Origin: Candidatus Omnitrophota bacterium
GTDB lineage: Bacteria; Omnitrophota; Omnitrophia; Omnitrophales; Aquincolibacteriaceae
DNA length: 28,609 bases
Reading direction: 5' to 3'
Assembly (NCBI GenBank): GCA_020632475.1
Contig: JACKFM010000011.1
Coordinates: forward strand, 1-28,609
The notes beneath the pieces are model-generated. The model had not been told where the DNA came from and made no database searches. It saw only the letters and a list, made by a program, of their open reading frames with translations. The number at the start of each line of letters is the position of its first letter. Within the stretch, counting starts at the first letter, position 1. Positions 7,345 through 15,272 of the stretch are shown one piece after another. The position numbers were made by a program, and so were the translations under genes.

Positions 7345-8175
7345 TTAAGCCGGTTGTAAGTTGTTGTTTCCGGGTTGGGGTTGTTGTCTTAAAAATTCTT
7401 CCGGTGTTAAGCCGTTAAGAGTTCTGTGCGGCCGGAAGGTATTAAATTCAATCCGCCAGTCCTCGATAATCTCTCTTGCTTCAAACAGCGTCGAAAAATA
7501 ATGCTCGTCCAGACATTCGTCACGGAACTTGTCGTGAAAGCTTTCGACGAAGGGATTATCCGTCGGTTTTCCGGGCCGAATGAAATCCAGTTTCACGCCA
7601 TTGCGATAAGCCCACTCGTCCAACACTTTGCTGATAAACTCCGGTCCGTTATCCACGGTGATCGCCACAGGTAATCCACGCCGTAAAGCAAGCTTCTCAA
7701 GTACCCGCTTCACTCTTTCACCGCCAAGCGACGTATCGACCTCAAGCGCCAGACACTCATGCGTAAACGTATCGACGATTGAAAGCGACCGGAACTTTCG
7801 GCCTTCCCAGAGTTTGTCATGAATAAAATCCATCGACCACTGTTGGTTTGCTCGTACAGGTCTTTCCAACGGCACTCTCACTGCGGCTTTCAGCTTCTTT
7901 CGCTTCTTCACCCGCAAGGATAAGCCTTCCTGCCGGTAAATCCTCTCTACGCGCTTGTGATTAACCAACACGCCTTCCCTGCGAATAATCTTATGAAATT
8001 TCCAAGCGCCGTACTTTCGGTACCGTGAAGCCAGCTCTTTGAGTCGTTTCCGGATTCTTTCGTTGAGCTCACTAAACCTCGGCCGGTAACTGAACACCGT
8101 CCGTGAAACGCTCACCAGCACACAAGCCCGACGCTGCGACAGCCCAAAGCTTTTCATGGCAAACTCCGCTGCCAT
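7345..8175 (-). CDS. IS3-family transposase OrfB (DDE integrase core)
   Basis: The protein has 276 residues from the internal Met; in the fused product the frame continues back to the slippery site at 8199-8205 (adding KLLRPKAKK-type sequence). Domains in order are a helical HTH_21 segment (YRPRFSELNERIRKRLKELA, RRYGVLVNHKRV-like region) and an rve/RNase H-fold core. The catalytic triad is visible in WSMDFIHDKL (Asp), ITVDNGPEF (Asp) and VESFHDKFRDECL (Glu), with FNTFRPHRTLNGLTPEEFL at the end as in IS407/IS3 relatives. It cuts and joins the element ends as the OrfAB fusion. It looks functional. Confidence 0.92.
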   Translation of the reverse strand: MAAEFAMKSFGLSQRRACVLVSVSRTVFSYRPRFSELNERIRKRLKELASRYRKYGAWKFHKIIRREGVLVNHKRVERIYRQEGLSLRVKKRKKLKAAVRVPLERPVRANQQWSMDFIHDKLWEGRKFRSLSIVDTFTHECLALEVDTSLGGERVKRVLEKLALRRGLPVAITVDNGPEFISKVLDEWAYRNGVKLDFIRPGKPTDNPFVESFHDKFRDECLDEHYFSTLFEAREIIEDWRIEFNTFRPHRTLNGLTPEEFLRQQPQPGNNNLQPA

Positions 8176-8192
8176 CTTTTTGGCCTTGGGCC

Positions 8193-8456
8193 TTAGAAGT
8201 TTTTTGAGCAGATCGCTTTCAGAGCCTGGATATCCAGTGTTTGATCAGCCACGATCTGTTTCAGACGCCGGTTTTCATCTTCAAGGCCTCTCAAACGCCT
8301 GGCATCCGAGACTTCCATGCCCCCGAATTTGGCTTTCCACTTGTAATAGGTATTCTGACTGATGCCGTATTTCCGGCATAGATCCCCGGTTTTCATCCCG
8401 GCATCTGACTCCTTTAGAATTCCGATGATCTGCTCTTCCGTGTGTCTTTTTCGCAT
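8193..8456 (-). CDS. IS3-family transposase OrfA (HTH_Tnp_1)
   Basis: The 87-residue protein starts MRKRHTEEQIIGILKESDAG, followed by a helix-turn-helix (LCRKYGISQNTYYKWKAKFGG) and a leucine-zipper-like helix (ARRLRGLEDENRRLKQIVAD). This is the canonical IS407/IS3 OrfA. RBS AGGAGG lies just upstream of the ATG on the minus strand. The stop codon (8193-8195) is 3 nt past the A_AAA_AAC slippery site, so some ribosomes shift by -1 into OrfB. Confidence 0.92.
   Translation of the reverse strand: MRKRHTEEQIIGILKESDAGMKTGDLCRKYGISQNTYYKWKAKFGGMEVSDARRLRGLEDENRRLKQIVADQTLDIQALKAICSKNF
8199..8205 (-). other. programmed -1 frameshift site of the IS (A_AAA_AAC)
   Basis: On the minus strand, orfA reads TCA AAA AAC TTC TAA. 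The heptamer A AAA AAC is in the correct phase for tandem -1 slippage, after which the frame continues without a stop through OrfB. This is the standard arrangement for making the IS3-family OrfAB transposase. Confidence 0.85.
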
Positions 8457-8824
8457 CTTGAGCCTCCTGATTTTGTTGTTTTACCACCCGGAGTCTCAAC
8501 TTTCAATTGGCTTTTATTTTGGGGGTCGGGTCAAAAAATACAAGCTGTCAATTAAAAGCCAAATTCAATAGGTCATCACTGTTAGTGTAAAGTATTAGTG
8601 GCCAAAAAGGGCTAACACGAGTCATCATTAGATAATCATAAAAGCATGTAACTACTTATCATTGGCAAAGATAAGGTAAAAGTTGCAATCATCCACAAAC
8701 CACAAATTTCCAACGCATAACCCAAAGGTCTGCAGAATGTCGCATTTCACCTAAATTGCGAGATGGTGAAAAAAAAGATAATACCTTATCCTTCCTTCTG
8801 GCTTTTATCAGATTAAAAACTAGT

Positions 8825-8845
8825 AAGACTTTCGGAGTCTTTTTT
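8825..8845 (+). terminator. intrinsic terminator
   Basis: AAGACT, loop TTCGG, AGTCTT, then a run of T. It is a 6-bp stem with a U-tract reading on the plus strand. It presumably ended a gene that is now missing or eroded. Confidence 0.7.
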
Positions 8846-8967
8846 GCATGTTGTCCGTTGGAAAAAATCCCTTAATATCTGAAATCTTGCATTCATAAGT
8901 ACTTACCGTAATAAGAATCTTATCTATAAAAAAGTTCACAGAATATGAACGGCCTTATTGTAAATAC

Positions 8968-8989
8968 GCCTCCCATGGAGGCATATTTT
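8968..8989 (+). terminator. intrinsic terminator
   Basis: GCCTCC, loop CAT, GGAGGC, followed by ATATTTT. The GC-rich 6-bp stem with a short loop and T-rich tail lies about 170 bp before the recombinase operon and may insulate it. Confidence 0.6.
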
Positions 8990-9137
8990 GCTTAGAACCC
9001 ATAACTATAAGACAAGATTAACGATAGAACAAAAGAATGACGCGGTGCTTTATAGCCAAATTTTATATCTAATTGTCTTAGCCTTAGAAATAGCAGATAA
9101 AAGTCATGAGGATGCAGTAATGTATCAAAAAAGTAGA

Positions 9138-9166
9138 TTGGAAAACCTATGAAAACATAGTAAAAT
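9138..9166 (+). promoter_or_regulatory. promoter of the HTH-recombinase pair, leaderless, with repeated operator-like motif
   Basis: TTGGAA (9138-9143), a 17-bp spacer and TAAAAT (9161-9166). The ATG at 9174 is 7 nt further on, with no RBS. A 13-bp direct repeat, AAACCTATGAAAA, occurs at 9143-9155 and 9168-9180, one copy in the spacer and one over the predicted start. This is a good layout for autorepression by the HTH protein. Confidence 0.65.
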
Positions 9167-9173
9167 CAAACCT

Positions 9174-9356
9174 ATGAAAAAACACTATTCGATAAAAGAC
9201 GTTGCGAAGATCCTTGGTGTTAGTACGCGTACGCTTTTGAACTGGGAAAACGCTAAGAAGATTCCTCAAGCAAAGAGGGATCCCATGAATAACTACCGTT
9301 ATTATTCAGAACAAGATATTAATAAGCTCAAGAAAATCACAAGGCGACCGTTGTGA
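9174..9356 (+). CDS. MerR-like helix-turn-helix protein paired with the serine recombinase
   Basis: The 60-residue protein reads YSIKDVAKILGVSTRTLLNWE, then AKKIPQAKRDPMNNYRYYSEQDINKLKKI. This is the MerR-type HTH plus wing, very like the N-terminal DNA-binding half of IS607-type TnpA and of some excisionases. It overlaps the recombinase start (GTGA at 9353-9356), so the two are coupled. Likely roles are a recombination directionality factor, a regulator, or a targeting subunit that was split from, or never fused to, a recombinase. Basic C-terminal tail ITRRPL. Confidence 0.75.
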   Translation: MKKHYSIKDVAKILGVSTRTLLNWENAKKIPQAKRDPMNNYRYYSEQDINKLKKITRRPL

Positions 9357-10969
9357 ACTTAGACGAGAAGACTTCAGTTGCTATATATGCACGTGTTTCA
9401 ACAGAAGAGCAGACGGAGAATTTTTCTCTAGGGGCTCAATTAGAGTTGTTGCGTAAGCACGCAGAAGAACATCGTTACCATGTTATTGATGAATATGTGG
9501 ATGGTGGATACTCAGGGACGTCTTCAAACCGCCCAGCTTTCCAGCGGATGCTAAATGATGCACGAGAAAGAAAATTCCAGATTATTCTTGTATATCGACT
9601 AGACCGTTTTTTCCGGAATAACCGGGCCTTGCTCACTGTGAGCGAAGAGCTTGAACAGTTTGATATAGGCATTAAATCACTTACTGAACCATTTGACACC
9701 TCAAACCATCTCGGGAAATTCATTCTTTCGCTTTTCGGCTCTTTGGCACAACTTGAACGAGATACATTTATGGAACGATCCAAAATGGGGCGACTGAGAC
9801 GGGCTCGGGAAGGTTATTATTCAGGTACGAATCCTGTGAAGTTCGGATATCAGTGCTCAGAGGACAGACGAAAACTCTTCTACCATCCTGTTGAGTCAGA
9901 AGTCGTGAAGATTATTTTTAATCAATATTGCCAGCCTGAGGCATCCTTGGTGAAAATAGCCAAGTATCTTAATGAGCATGGCTATAAGACAAAGACAGGA
10001 GCATCGTGGCGTGGGGATGCGGTGCATGACATTATCCGGGACCCTATTTATACAGGGATTTGGTTTGCCAACCGGTATACCCAAAAAGGGAAATTGAAAC
10101 CCAAAAAAGATTGGATTCAGGTTCCCGTTCCTGTAATCATTTCGAAGGATGTTTTTCAGAAAGCGCAGGAGTGGTTAATTGCGAGAAGAAACTATACGGT
10201 TAAAAACGTCAAATATAAGTATTTGTTGCAAGGCCTTATTAAATGCGGTGATTGTAGCAGCTCTGTCTCCGGGACAGCTGATAAACAGCATCGAGTAGTG
10301 AACGGGAAGCGGTATGGCCCCTACCTGCAGCTTTATTATAGATGCACGCATTTTGTGAAAAATATATATAAGAAGACAGTAAACTGTAACCTTCGCTACA
10401 TGCCTGCAAAATCTTTGGAAGATGTAGTCTGGGGGAAGATAGAAGAGATTTTTACTAATCCCAACCTGATTAGCAAAGCGGTTGAATACCAAAAAGATCA
10501 CGAACTAGACGGTCGGGAGCAACTGGAAAAAGAATCCGTAAAGGTAGGGTTGCGTTTGACTGCTTTGCAAAAGGAGGAGCGACGTATGCTTGAAGCATAT
10601 CGGCAAAACATTATTTCGATGGAACAGCTCCGAGATCAGGTTCTACAAATCAAAGAAGAATCCGGTCGTCTTTCAAAAAGGAAGGATGATATCGTAATGT
10701 TGCAAACGTCAACAAATACAACCGATGTCCAAGAGTCAATAGATTACGTTCTACAGGTAAAAAAGGGCATTGACAAGTTTACATACGAAACAAAAAAGAG
10801 ACTTTTGCATCTTTTAAACACGCGAATAATAGCTAATATCGATGGTTTGATTGATATCTTGTGCACCATTCCTTCCAAAGATGCATGTATTTCCCCCAAG
10901 GAGAAAAGCTTTTTTTCCCTGCAGCCGTCGGCAGGACCCATTTGCTTGCGATCAGCGGCCTGCACTTAA
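9353..10969 (+). CDS. large serine recombinase (site-specific integrase); C terminus reads into comEC
   Basis: The 538-residue protein starts with GTG at 9353. The resolvase domain has IYARVSTEEQ with catalytic Ser16, LVYRLDRFFRN, and GSLAQLERDTFMERSKMG. The recombinase domain follows (GFxY-like region, WRGDAVHDIIRDPIYTGIWF), then a zinc ribbon (LIKCGDCSSSVSGT, then YYRCTH and NCNLRYMP) and a coiled coil (about 395-460). The end resembles other large serine recombinases up to about IDGLIDILCTIP, after which the frame runs through the comEC junction and stops at 10967-10969. The normal C terminus in the excised circle would therefore differ. These enzymes integrate phages and conjugative or mobilisable elements at attB sites, here evidently within comEC. 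Confidence 0.9.
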   Translation: MNLDEKTSVAIYARVSTEEQTENFSLGAQLELLRKHAEEHRYHVIDEYVDGGYSGTSSNRPAFQRMLNDARERKFQIILVYRLDRFFRNNRALLTVSEELEQFDIGIKSLTEPFDTSNHLGKFILSLFGSLAQLERDTFMERSKMGRLRRAREGYYSGTNPVKFGYQCSEDRRKLFYHPVESEVVKIIFNQYCQPEASLVKIAKYLNEHGYKTKTGASWRGDAVHDIIRDPIYTGIWFANRYTQKGKLKPKKDWIQVPVPVIISKDVFQKAQEWLIARRNYTVKNVKYKYLLQGLIKCGDCSSSVSGTADKQHRVVNGKRYGPYLQLYYRCTHFVKNIYKKTVNCNLRYMPAKSLEDVVWGKIEEIFTNPNLISKAVEYQKDHELDGREQLEKESVKVGLRLTALQKEERRMLEAYRQNIISMEQLRDQVLQIKEESGRLSKRKDDIVMLQTSTNTTDVQESIDYVLQVKKGIDKFTYETKKRLLHLLNTRIIANIDGLIDILCTIPSKDACISPKEKSFFSLQPSAGPICLRSAACT

Positions 10970-12489
10970 CGCTGATCGCCGGATCGATTTATTATCTCCT
11001 CATTTTTCTTAATGTCAGACAACGTTTGTCCGCAGCGGCAGCTTTTTTAACCGCAGCCTTTTATGCGGTTCTTTGCGGATGGGGGGTCCCAATCCAAAGG
11101 GCCTTTTTAATGGCCGGTGTTATTTTTATGGGAATCATCCTGGAACGAGAGATTCACATGTTGAATCTTTTTTTCTTTGCACTCTTTATGACTTTGATTC
11201 AGGATCCTCTCCGGTTAACGTCCATATCTTTTCAGATGTCATTTTTGTCGGTATTTTCTTTAATTTGGCTTTTGCCCAGGCTGGGGGCCTTTAAAAATTC
11301 CCGCTACGGGCTTTTGACCAATACGACCGCCGTTATTCTTGTGGGAACCTTTCCGGTGATTATTTATTACTTTCACACCTTTTCTCTCATTAGCCTGCCG
11401 GCGAATCTGACCGTGATTCCGCTGTTTCATGGTGTGCTTTTAAGCGGATTGTTATCCCTGATTTTTAGTCCTTTTCCATTTCCGTCTGATTTGTTGATGC
11501 TGTTCTGCACGTTTCTTCTGAACATCACTCTCAGAGTTGTGACTTGGATGGCTTCGATTTCGCACAGTTTTTTATATGTGCAGCCCCCTTCGATTTTAAA
11601 ACTGAGCTTTTATTATGGATTTATGCTGATATTTTTAGGAATGCAGAAACGAGAGGACGTCATCAAAGATTATTTGAAGTTTTTCTTCCTGACTGGCTGG
11701 ATCATATCCGCGGTTTTGATCTTTGTCCCGGGCCCCGGATCCGGTTTTGAATTAATTTTTTTTGCCGGAGGAAACCATACGCTGGCCTATGTCCGGTTTG
11801 CGCCGGATGAAAAATGGTTAATCAACACAGGGAGTGCAGCGCAGGGGCGTCAGGCCCGATGGCTGCTTGTCCCTTTTTTTAAAGCTCAAGGGGTCAATCA
11901 GTTCTCGGGTATTGTTTTATCCGGACTTCAGAAAAAACATATCGGAGGCCTCAAAGAGATTTCTGAGCATGTGTCATTTAAGCAGTTATTTTTTCCGGTA
12001 TCAAAAAATAACCGTTTGTCATCAGATGATTTTAGAAAAACGGGTATGCATCCGGTCATTGGAGAGCGGCAAATTGCCGGAAAGGATGCTGCCTCAATTG
12101 AAGCGGTCGGTAGGGTTAACGGGGAATTGATTTTAAATATCCGTCATAAAAACCACAATTTTTTAATTCTGCCGGGATTGAGCCTGGATGTTTTTGAGCA
12201 GGTGAGGAAAATCAAAGAACGCCTGGGTCATCTGGAGATCCTTTATGTTCCGGCACGTCAAAATGATTTTGAGATCTTTGATGGAAAGACCCGGCTGAGT
12301 GAACAGCTTAGACCGCATGCGGTTATTTTTTATGATTGTAAAAAAAACTCACAAGCCCCATTGCCGTATGTCCCGCTCTGCCTTTCCGGGACAGGCGCAA
12401 TCACTTATACCTCCGGGAAAATAGGCTCGCGGGATGTTTTGAAAGCCAGCTCTTTTCTGAAAGGAGAGCTATTGACGTGTTCCCTCTAG
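10861..12489 (+). pseudogene. comEC: comEC 3' fragment (DNA-uptake channel), 5' part removed by element integration
   Basis: The comEC-like part begins around 10935 with THLLAISGLHLTLIAG, the hallmark of the ComEC competence domain, but the N-terminal OB-fold part and first membrane segments are missing. What precedes it is the end of the recombinase gene in another frame; GTG 10861 only opens the frame. About eight hydrophobic segments (10980-11750) are followed by a metallo-beta-lactamase-like domain (about 11760-12400). In that domain the usual SHxDxDH motif is replaced by LSGLQKKHIGG, and few metal ligands remain. ComEC transports single-stranded DNA across the inner membrane in transformation. 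The full gene would require excision of the element. The remaining frame is free of stops, suggesting recent disruption or maintained function after excision. Confidence 0.8.
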
Positions 12490-12554
12490 GAATAAAAGTC
12501 CTAATGGGGTAAAAAAGGCTCAGTTGAAGGCTTGAAAAGCCGTTGTTTTGTGCC

Positions 12555-12583
12555 TTGAAGCACTTATGAAACTTGATTATAAT
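12555..12583 (+). promoter_or_regulatory. strong sigma70-type promoter for the zinc-ribbon gene
   Basis: TTGAAG (12555-12560), a 17-bp spacer and the consensus TATAAT (12578-12583). It gives a 5' leader of about 58 nt before GTG 12648, which has a good RBS (aggagg). A short hairpin GGCTT-gaa-AAGCC (12529-12541) upstream may end the comEC transcript. Confidence 0.7.
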
Positions 12584-12647
12584 AAGCGACTCATGTTGTC
12601 CTAATATTTCAATATCGATTTATTTTTTACCACCAGGAGGAACCCGC

Positions 12648-13370
12648 GTGACACAGGTCCAATCTGACCTTGAAATTATTAAACGAGCCCAGGAACAGGA
12701 CGCTGAACTCTACCGGGCCATCGGAGATTTAGAAGACATCCCCGAACAGCGTGAAGTGCTTAAGGCCGAATTTGAGGCTGAAAAGAATCGTCTGAAAGAG
12801 CTGGAAACAGAACTTAAAACCAAGCAGCTCACCCAAAAGGAAAAAGAAGGGCAGTTGGCGCAGAAAGAAGCGAATGTGAAAAAATTAGATGGCCAATTGT
12901 CTCAGGTGAAAACGAATAAGGAATATTCGGCTCTGCAGCAGGAAATCGCTTCTTTAAAAGCGGATAATTCAGTTTTGGAAGAAGAAATCATCCGTTTCAT
13001 GGATGAAATTGAAGCTGCCAAGGAAGAAGTCCAAAAAGAGCAGGAACGCATCAAGGTGTGTGAAAAAGATCATCAGGCCAAAGGGCAGAAACTGAATGAA
13101 ACCGAAAAGGCCGCTAAAGAAATCGTTGAGCGCTTAAAAACCCAGCGCGAAGAGATTTTAAAACAGTTGAGTCCCGATGTCCGCACGATGTATGAGAATT
13201 TTGTTAAAAAGCATCGCGGGCGGGCCCTTGCTCCTGTTGAGGGTAATGTCTGCGGTAATTGCAAAATCACATTAAGAGCGCAGATTATTAATGAAGTGCT
13301 GCTCGGCGAAACGCTTGTCGTTTGTGATTGTAATTGTTTTCTCTATTCCGATAAAAAAGCGGATGCATAA
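12648..13370 (+). CDS. coiled-coil zinc-ribbon protein (C4-type, CT398-like)
   Basis: I choose GTG 12648, 8 bp after AGGAGG; an earlier in-frame ATG at 12573 lies inside the promoter and would add Cys-rich residues atypical of the family. The 240-residue product is almost entirely a charged coiled coil (about 5-175) and ends in a zinc ribbon: GNVCGNCKITLRAQIINEV, then VVCDCNCFLY. The conserved family is widespread (nucleic-acid-binding Zn-ribbon, DUF164-type) and often sits near comEC, nif3 or RNase HI genes. The biochemical role is not established. The last Cys pair is CDCNC rather than the usual CxxC, giving alternative ligands. Confidence 0.8.
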   Translation: MTQVQSDLEIIKRAQEQDAELYRAIGDLEDIPEQREVLKAEFEAEKNRLKELETELKTKQLTQKEKEGQLAQKEANVKKLDGQLSQVKTNKEYSALQQEIASLKADNSVLEEEIIRFMDEIEAAKEEVQKEQERIKVCEKDHQAKGQKLNETEKAAKEIVERLKTQREEILKQLSPDVRTMYENFVKKHRGRALAPVEGNVCGNCKITLRAQIINEVLLGETLVVCDCNCFLYSDKKADA

Positions 13371-13457
13371 GGACTCTGGCGATGATCAAAGTCGTCAACG
13401 TTTCTTTCCGATCTCTCTCCCGTTTGTGTTATCCCGGCAAACGCCCCTGGTGACCGT

Positions 13458-14219
13458 ATGATGGAATGGTTGACCGGTGCACTCCCTAAGATTCTGACCA
13501 TTCTTTCTGTTGCCGCAATTATTTTATATCAGTTGAAATCCGGTTATTGCAGGACCCTCCGTCCGGAGTTGCTTTCAAAAATACACGTGGTACGTATTGC
13601 CGGAGGGGTTTTATTGATCATCCTTTTGATGATGCCCCTGGATGCCGTTTTGTTGAATCTTATCCGCCAATCGACACATCCTCTGGCAGGAACGATTGCC
13701 GAGTTCGGCGGCTTTATAGGACGCCATTTTCACCCCTGGTTTTTTGTCGTGATTTTATATGCAGTGGGCATTGTGACGCATAAGCGTATAGTCCGCCATC
13801 ACGCTTTAGGTGCGCTTGATGCGGCAGTTTTAAGTGCGGTCTTAAGTTTTGCCTGCAAATTTATATTCCTGCGTGCACGTCCTTATGCAGACATGGGGGC
13901 TTACTCTTTTTTAAATTTTTCCGGTTTGCTTCATGACGCCCGAAAGTTTCAGAGTTTTACTTCCGGTGACGTCGCAGTGGTTGCGGGAATCTGTTTCTAT
14001 TTTTTTTATACCGTGGAAAATAAACTCATTAAGTTTATGCTGGCACTTCTGCCTCTGTGTACCGCTTTCTCAAGGGTCTATGCCAATAAACACTGGCCGA
14101 CGGACGGATTGTTAGCCGCAGGCCTGGGCCTTCTCTCCGCTTATGTCCTTATAAGCATAACCGCCACTTCTTTGATCGAAAGAAATAATACCCCGTCGAA
14201 TTTATCCAGCACCGTTTAA
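13458..14219 (+). CDS. PAP2-superfamily membrane phosphatase
   Basis: The 253-residue protein has about six membrane segments. The three phosphatase signatures are visible: KFIFLRARP (Kx6RP), FTSGDVAV in place of PSGH, and SRVYANKHWPTD (SRx5HxxxD). The family dephosphorylates undecaprenyl pyrophosphate, phosphatidate or lipid A, usually with the active site on the periplasmic face. The His of motif 2 is replaced by Asp, a variant found in some lipid A phosphatase-like branches, so a lipid-directed activity is possible. The start has no clear RBS; the next gene begins 1 nt after its stop, implying co-transcription. Confidence 0.8.
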   Translation: MMEWLTGALPKILTILSVAAIILYQLKSGYCRTLRPELLSKIHVVRIAGGVLLIILLMMPLDAVLLNLIRQSTHPLAGTIAEFGGFIGRHFHPWFFVVILYAVGIVTHKRIVRHHALGALDAAVLSAVLSFACKFIFLRARPYADMGAYSFLNFSGLLHDARKFQSFTSGDVAVVAGICFYFFYTVENKLIKFMLALLPLCTAFSRVYANKHWPTDGLLAAGLGLLSAYVLISITATSLIERNNTPSNLSSTV

Positions 14220-14220
14220 A

Positions 14221-14976
14221 GTGATGAGAGTCTACAAACGTCCCGAAGAAGAATTGCTCATCGAAACCGATTACCGTATTGTTTATGACGATGAATGGTT
14301 TATGGCAGTTGAGAAACCGGCGCCCTTACCGGTTCATGCGGGTGGCCGTTTTAAGGAAAAAAATCTTTTGTCATTTTTGAAAAGAGATTTCCCTGCGCTT
14401 TGCGGCGGGTTACGCATCGTGAACCGTCTTGATTCGGAAACAAGCGGCCTTGTGCTGATTGCCAAGTCATCGGATTCTGCAGGAAAACTGGGAACTGTTT
14501 TTGAGAAAAGACAAATCAATAAAGAGTATCAGGCGGTCGTATTAGGCGTGCCAAAGGAAAAAAAGGGGAGTGTTTCAATTCCTCTCCGCGATACAATCGA
14601 TCGTTCACATCGCTTAAGTGCACCTGATGAGCAAGGACAAAAGGCGATCACGGATTATGAGATTTTGAAGAAGGATAGGGCCGCCGCACTTCTTAAAATC
14701 GTTCCGCATACAGGGCGTATGCATCAAATTCGTGCCCATATGGCCTTTTTAGGGCATCCCATTGCCGGAGATAAGATCTACATCGATCTGTCGGTGTTTG
14801 ACCGCTATGTCCATGAGGGCTGGCAGGAAGATATGCTTGAAATCATTAAAGCCCACCGGCTGCTTTTACATGCGTCAAAACTGGAATTTTTACACCCCTG
14901 GACAGCTAAGTCTATTTGTTTTGCCTCAGAGCCTCCGGCCTGTTTTTCCCAATACCTCCAATCGGCTATACATTAA
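14221..14976 (+). CDS. RluA-family pseudouridine synthase
   Basis: The 251-residue protein starts at GTG 14221 (ATG 14224 is the alternative). It has DDEWFMAVEKPAPLPVHAGG, the catalytic block RIVNRLDSETSGLVLIAKS with Asp71, FEKRQINKEYQAVV, HTGRMHQIRAHMAFLGHPIAGDKIY, and HRLLLHASKLEFLHP. These are the RluA/RluC/RluD motifs. The family isomerises uridine in 23S rRNA or tRNA. The usual HRLD is NRLD here, which keeps the catalytic Asp. No S4 domain is present, so it is closer to RluA/TruC-like short forms. Precise substrate unknown. Confidence 0.87.
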   Translation: MMRVYKRPEEELLIETDYRIVYDDEWFMAVEKPAPLPVHAGGRFKEKNLLSFLKRDFPALCGGLRIVNRLDSETSGLVLIAKSSDSAGKLGTVFEKRQINKEYQAVVLGVPKEKKGSVSIPLRDTIDRSHRLSAPDEQGQKAITDYEILKKDRAAALLKIVPHTGRMHQIRAHMAFLGHPIAGDKIYIDLSVFDRYVHEGWQEDMLEIIKAHRLLLHASKLEFLHPWTAKSICFASEPPACFSQYLQSAIH

Positions 14977-15097
14977 GTAGACTTTAGTCTGAAAATAGCC
15001 TGAAACCCTTGATGTTCTAAGCCTCTGGCATTATTCCCATCATCCCCGGCAGTGTTTCCTGGCATCGTTATCCCATAAATTGTGAATAGACTTTTCA

Positions 15098-15126
15098 GCC
15101 CCACAACCCATTGGGGCCTTTTTTTT
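15098..15126 (+). terminator. intrinsic terminator upstream of the mraZ operon
   Basis: GCCCCA, an 8-nt loop, TGGGGC and a run of eight T. It separates the pseudouridine synthase operon from the dcw promoter. The rest of the 14977-15272 gap holds the promoter and MraZ boxes; 14977-15097 shows nothing definite. Confidence 0.85.
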
Positions 15127-15181
15127 AGTTCATGCTAAATGTTGTATCTTATTGAAATCATAAAAGTTACAAAATTAGGTG

Positions 15182-15210
15182 TTGACACCGGGGTTAATAA
15201 AAAATATACT
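15182..15210 (+). promoter_or_regulatory. dcw-cluster promoter
   Basis: TTGACA (15182-15187), a 17-bp spacer and TATACT (15205-15210): consensus -35 and near-consensus -10. Transcription would start at about 15217, just before the MraZ boxes. Confidence 0.85.
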
Positions 15211-15222
15211 TCACCCGATAAT

Positions 15223-15250
15223 AAAGGTGGTAGAAAGTGGTGGGAAGTGG
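15223..15250 (+). promoter_or_regulatory. three MraZ boxes
   Basis: AAAGGTGG, GAAAGTGG and GGAAGTGG start at 15223, 15233 and 15243, exactly 10 bp apart, i.e. one helical turn. MraZ is known to bind short direct repeats with a G-rich core (AAAGTG-type or TGGG-type) ahead of its own gene. Their position after the predicted transcription start and before the RBS fits autorepression. Confidence 0.8.
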
Positions 15251-15272
15251 TGGATTCCACAAAGGAGCTTAA

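Larger units (their letters stand above)
7329..8533 (-). mobile_element. IS3-family insertion sequence, IS407-like subgroup
   Basis: The element is about 1205 bp with terminal inverted repeats: TTGACCCGACCCC at 7328-7340 and its reverse complement at 8522-8534. The ends read TG...CA after trimming. OrfA and OrfB are read on the minus strand in different frames, joined by a classic A_AAA_AAC slippery site. Both ORFs appear intact. Flanking bases are gaat on the left and aaaa on the right (excluding the terminal bases), so there is no 3-5 bp target duplication. Confidence 0.88.
8534..9137. other. AT-rich accessory intergenic region, no convincing gene
   Basis: No ORF with coding character spans this stretch. 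A short plus-strand frame ending at about 8815 (containing FHLNCEMVKKKIIPYPSFW) sits just before a terminator and could be the tail of a lost gene, but it has no start and only about 30 codons. Two intrinsic terminators and a small palindrome (GTTCA and TGAAC 7 nt apart, 8934-8950) are visible. It looks like decayed mobile DNA between the IS and the recombinase element. Confidence 0.5.

Noticed and set aside
8508..8561. 10-bp inverted repeat TTGGCTTTTA/TAAAAGCCAA spanning the right IS end
   Set aside because: One arm is inside the IS and the other outside, with no matching structure at the left end; probably coincidence.
8720..8815. Short plus-strand frame ending before the terminator at 8825
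   Set aside because: About 30 codons without a start or RBS; it may be a gene tail, but it cannot be supported as a gene.
13382..13453. 23-residue ORF between the zinc-ribbon and PAP2 genes
   Set aside because: Weak RBS, very short, and no coupling overlap; chance ORF is more likely.
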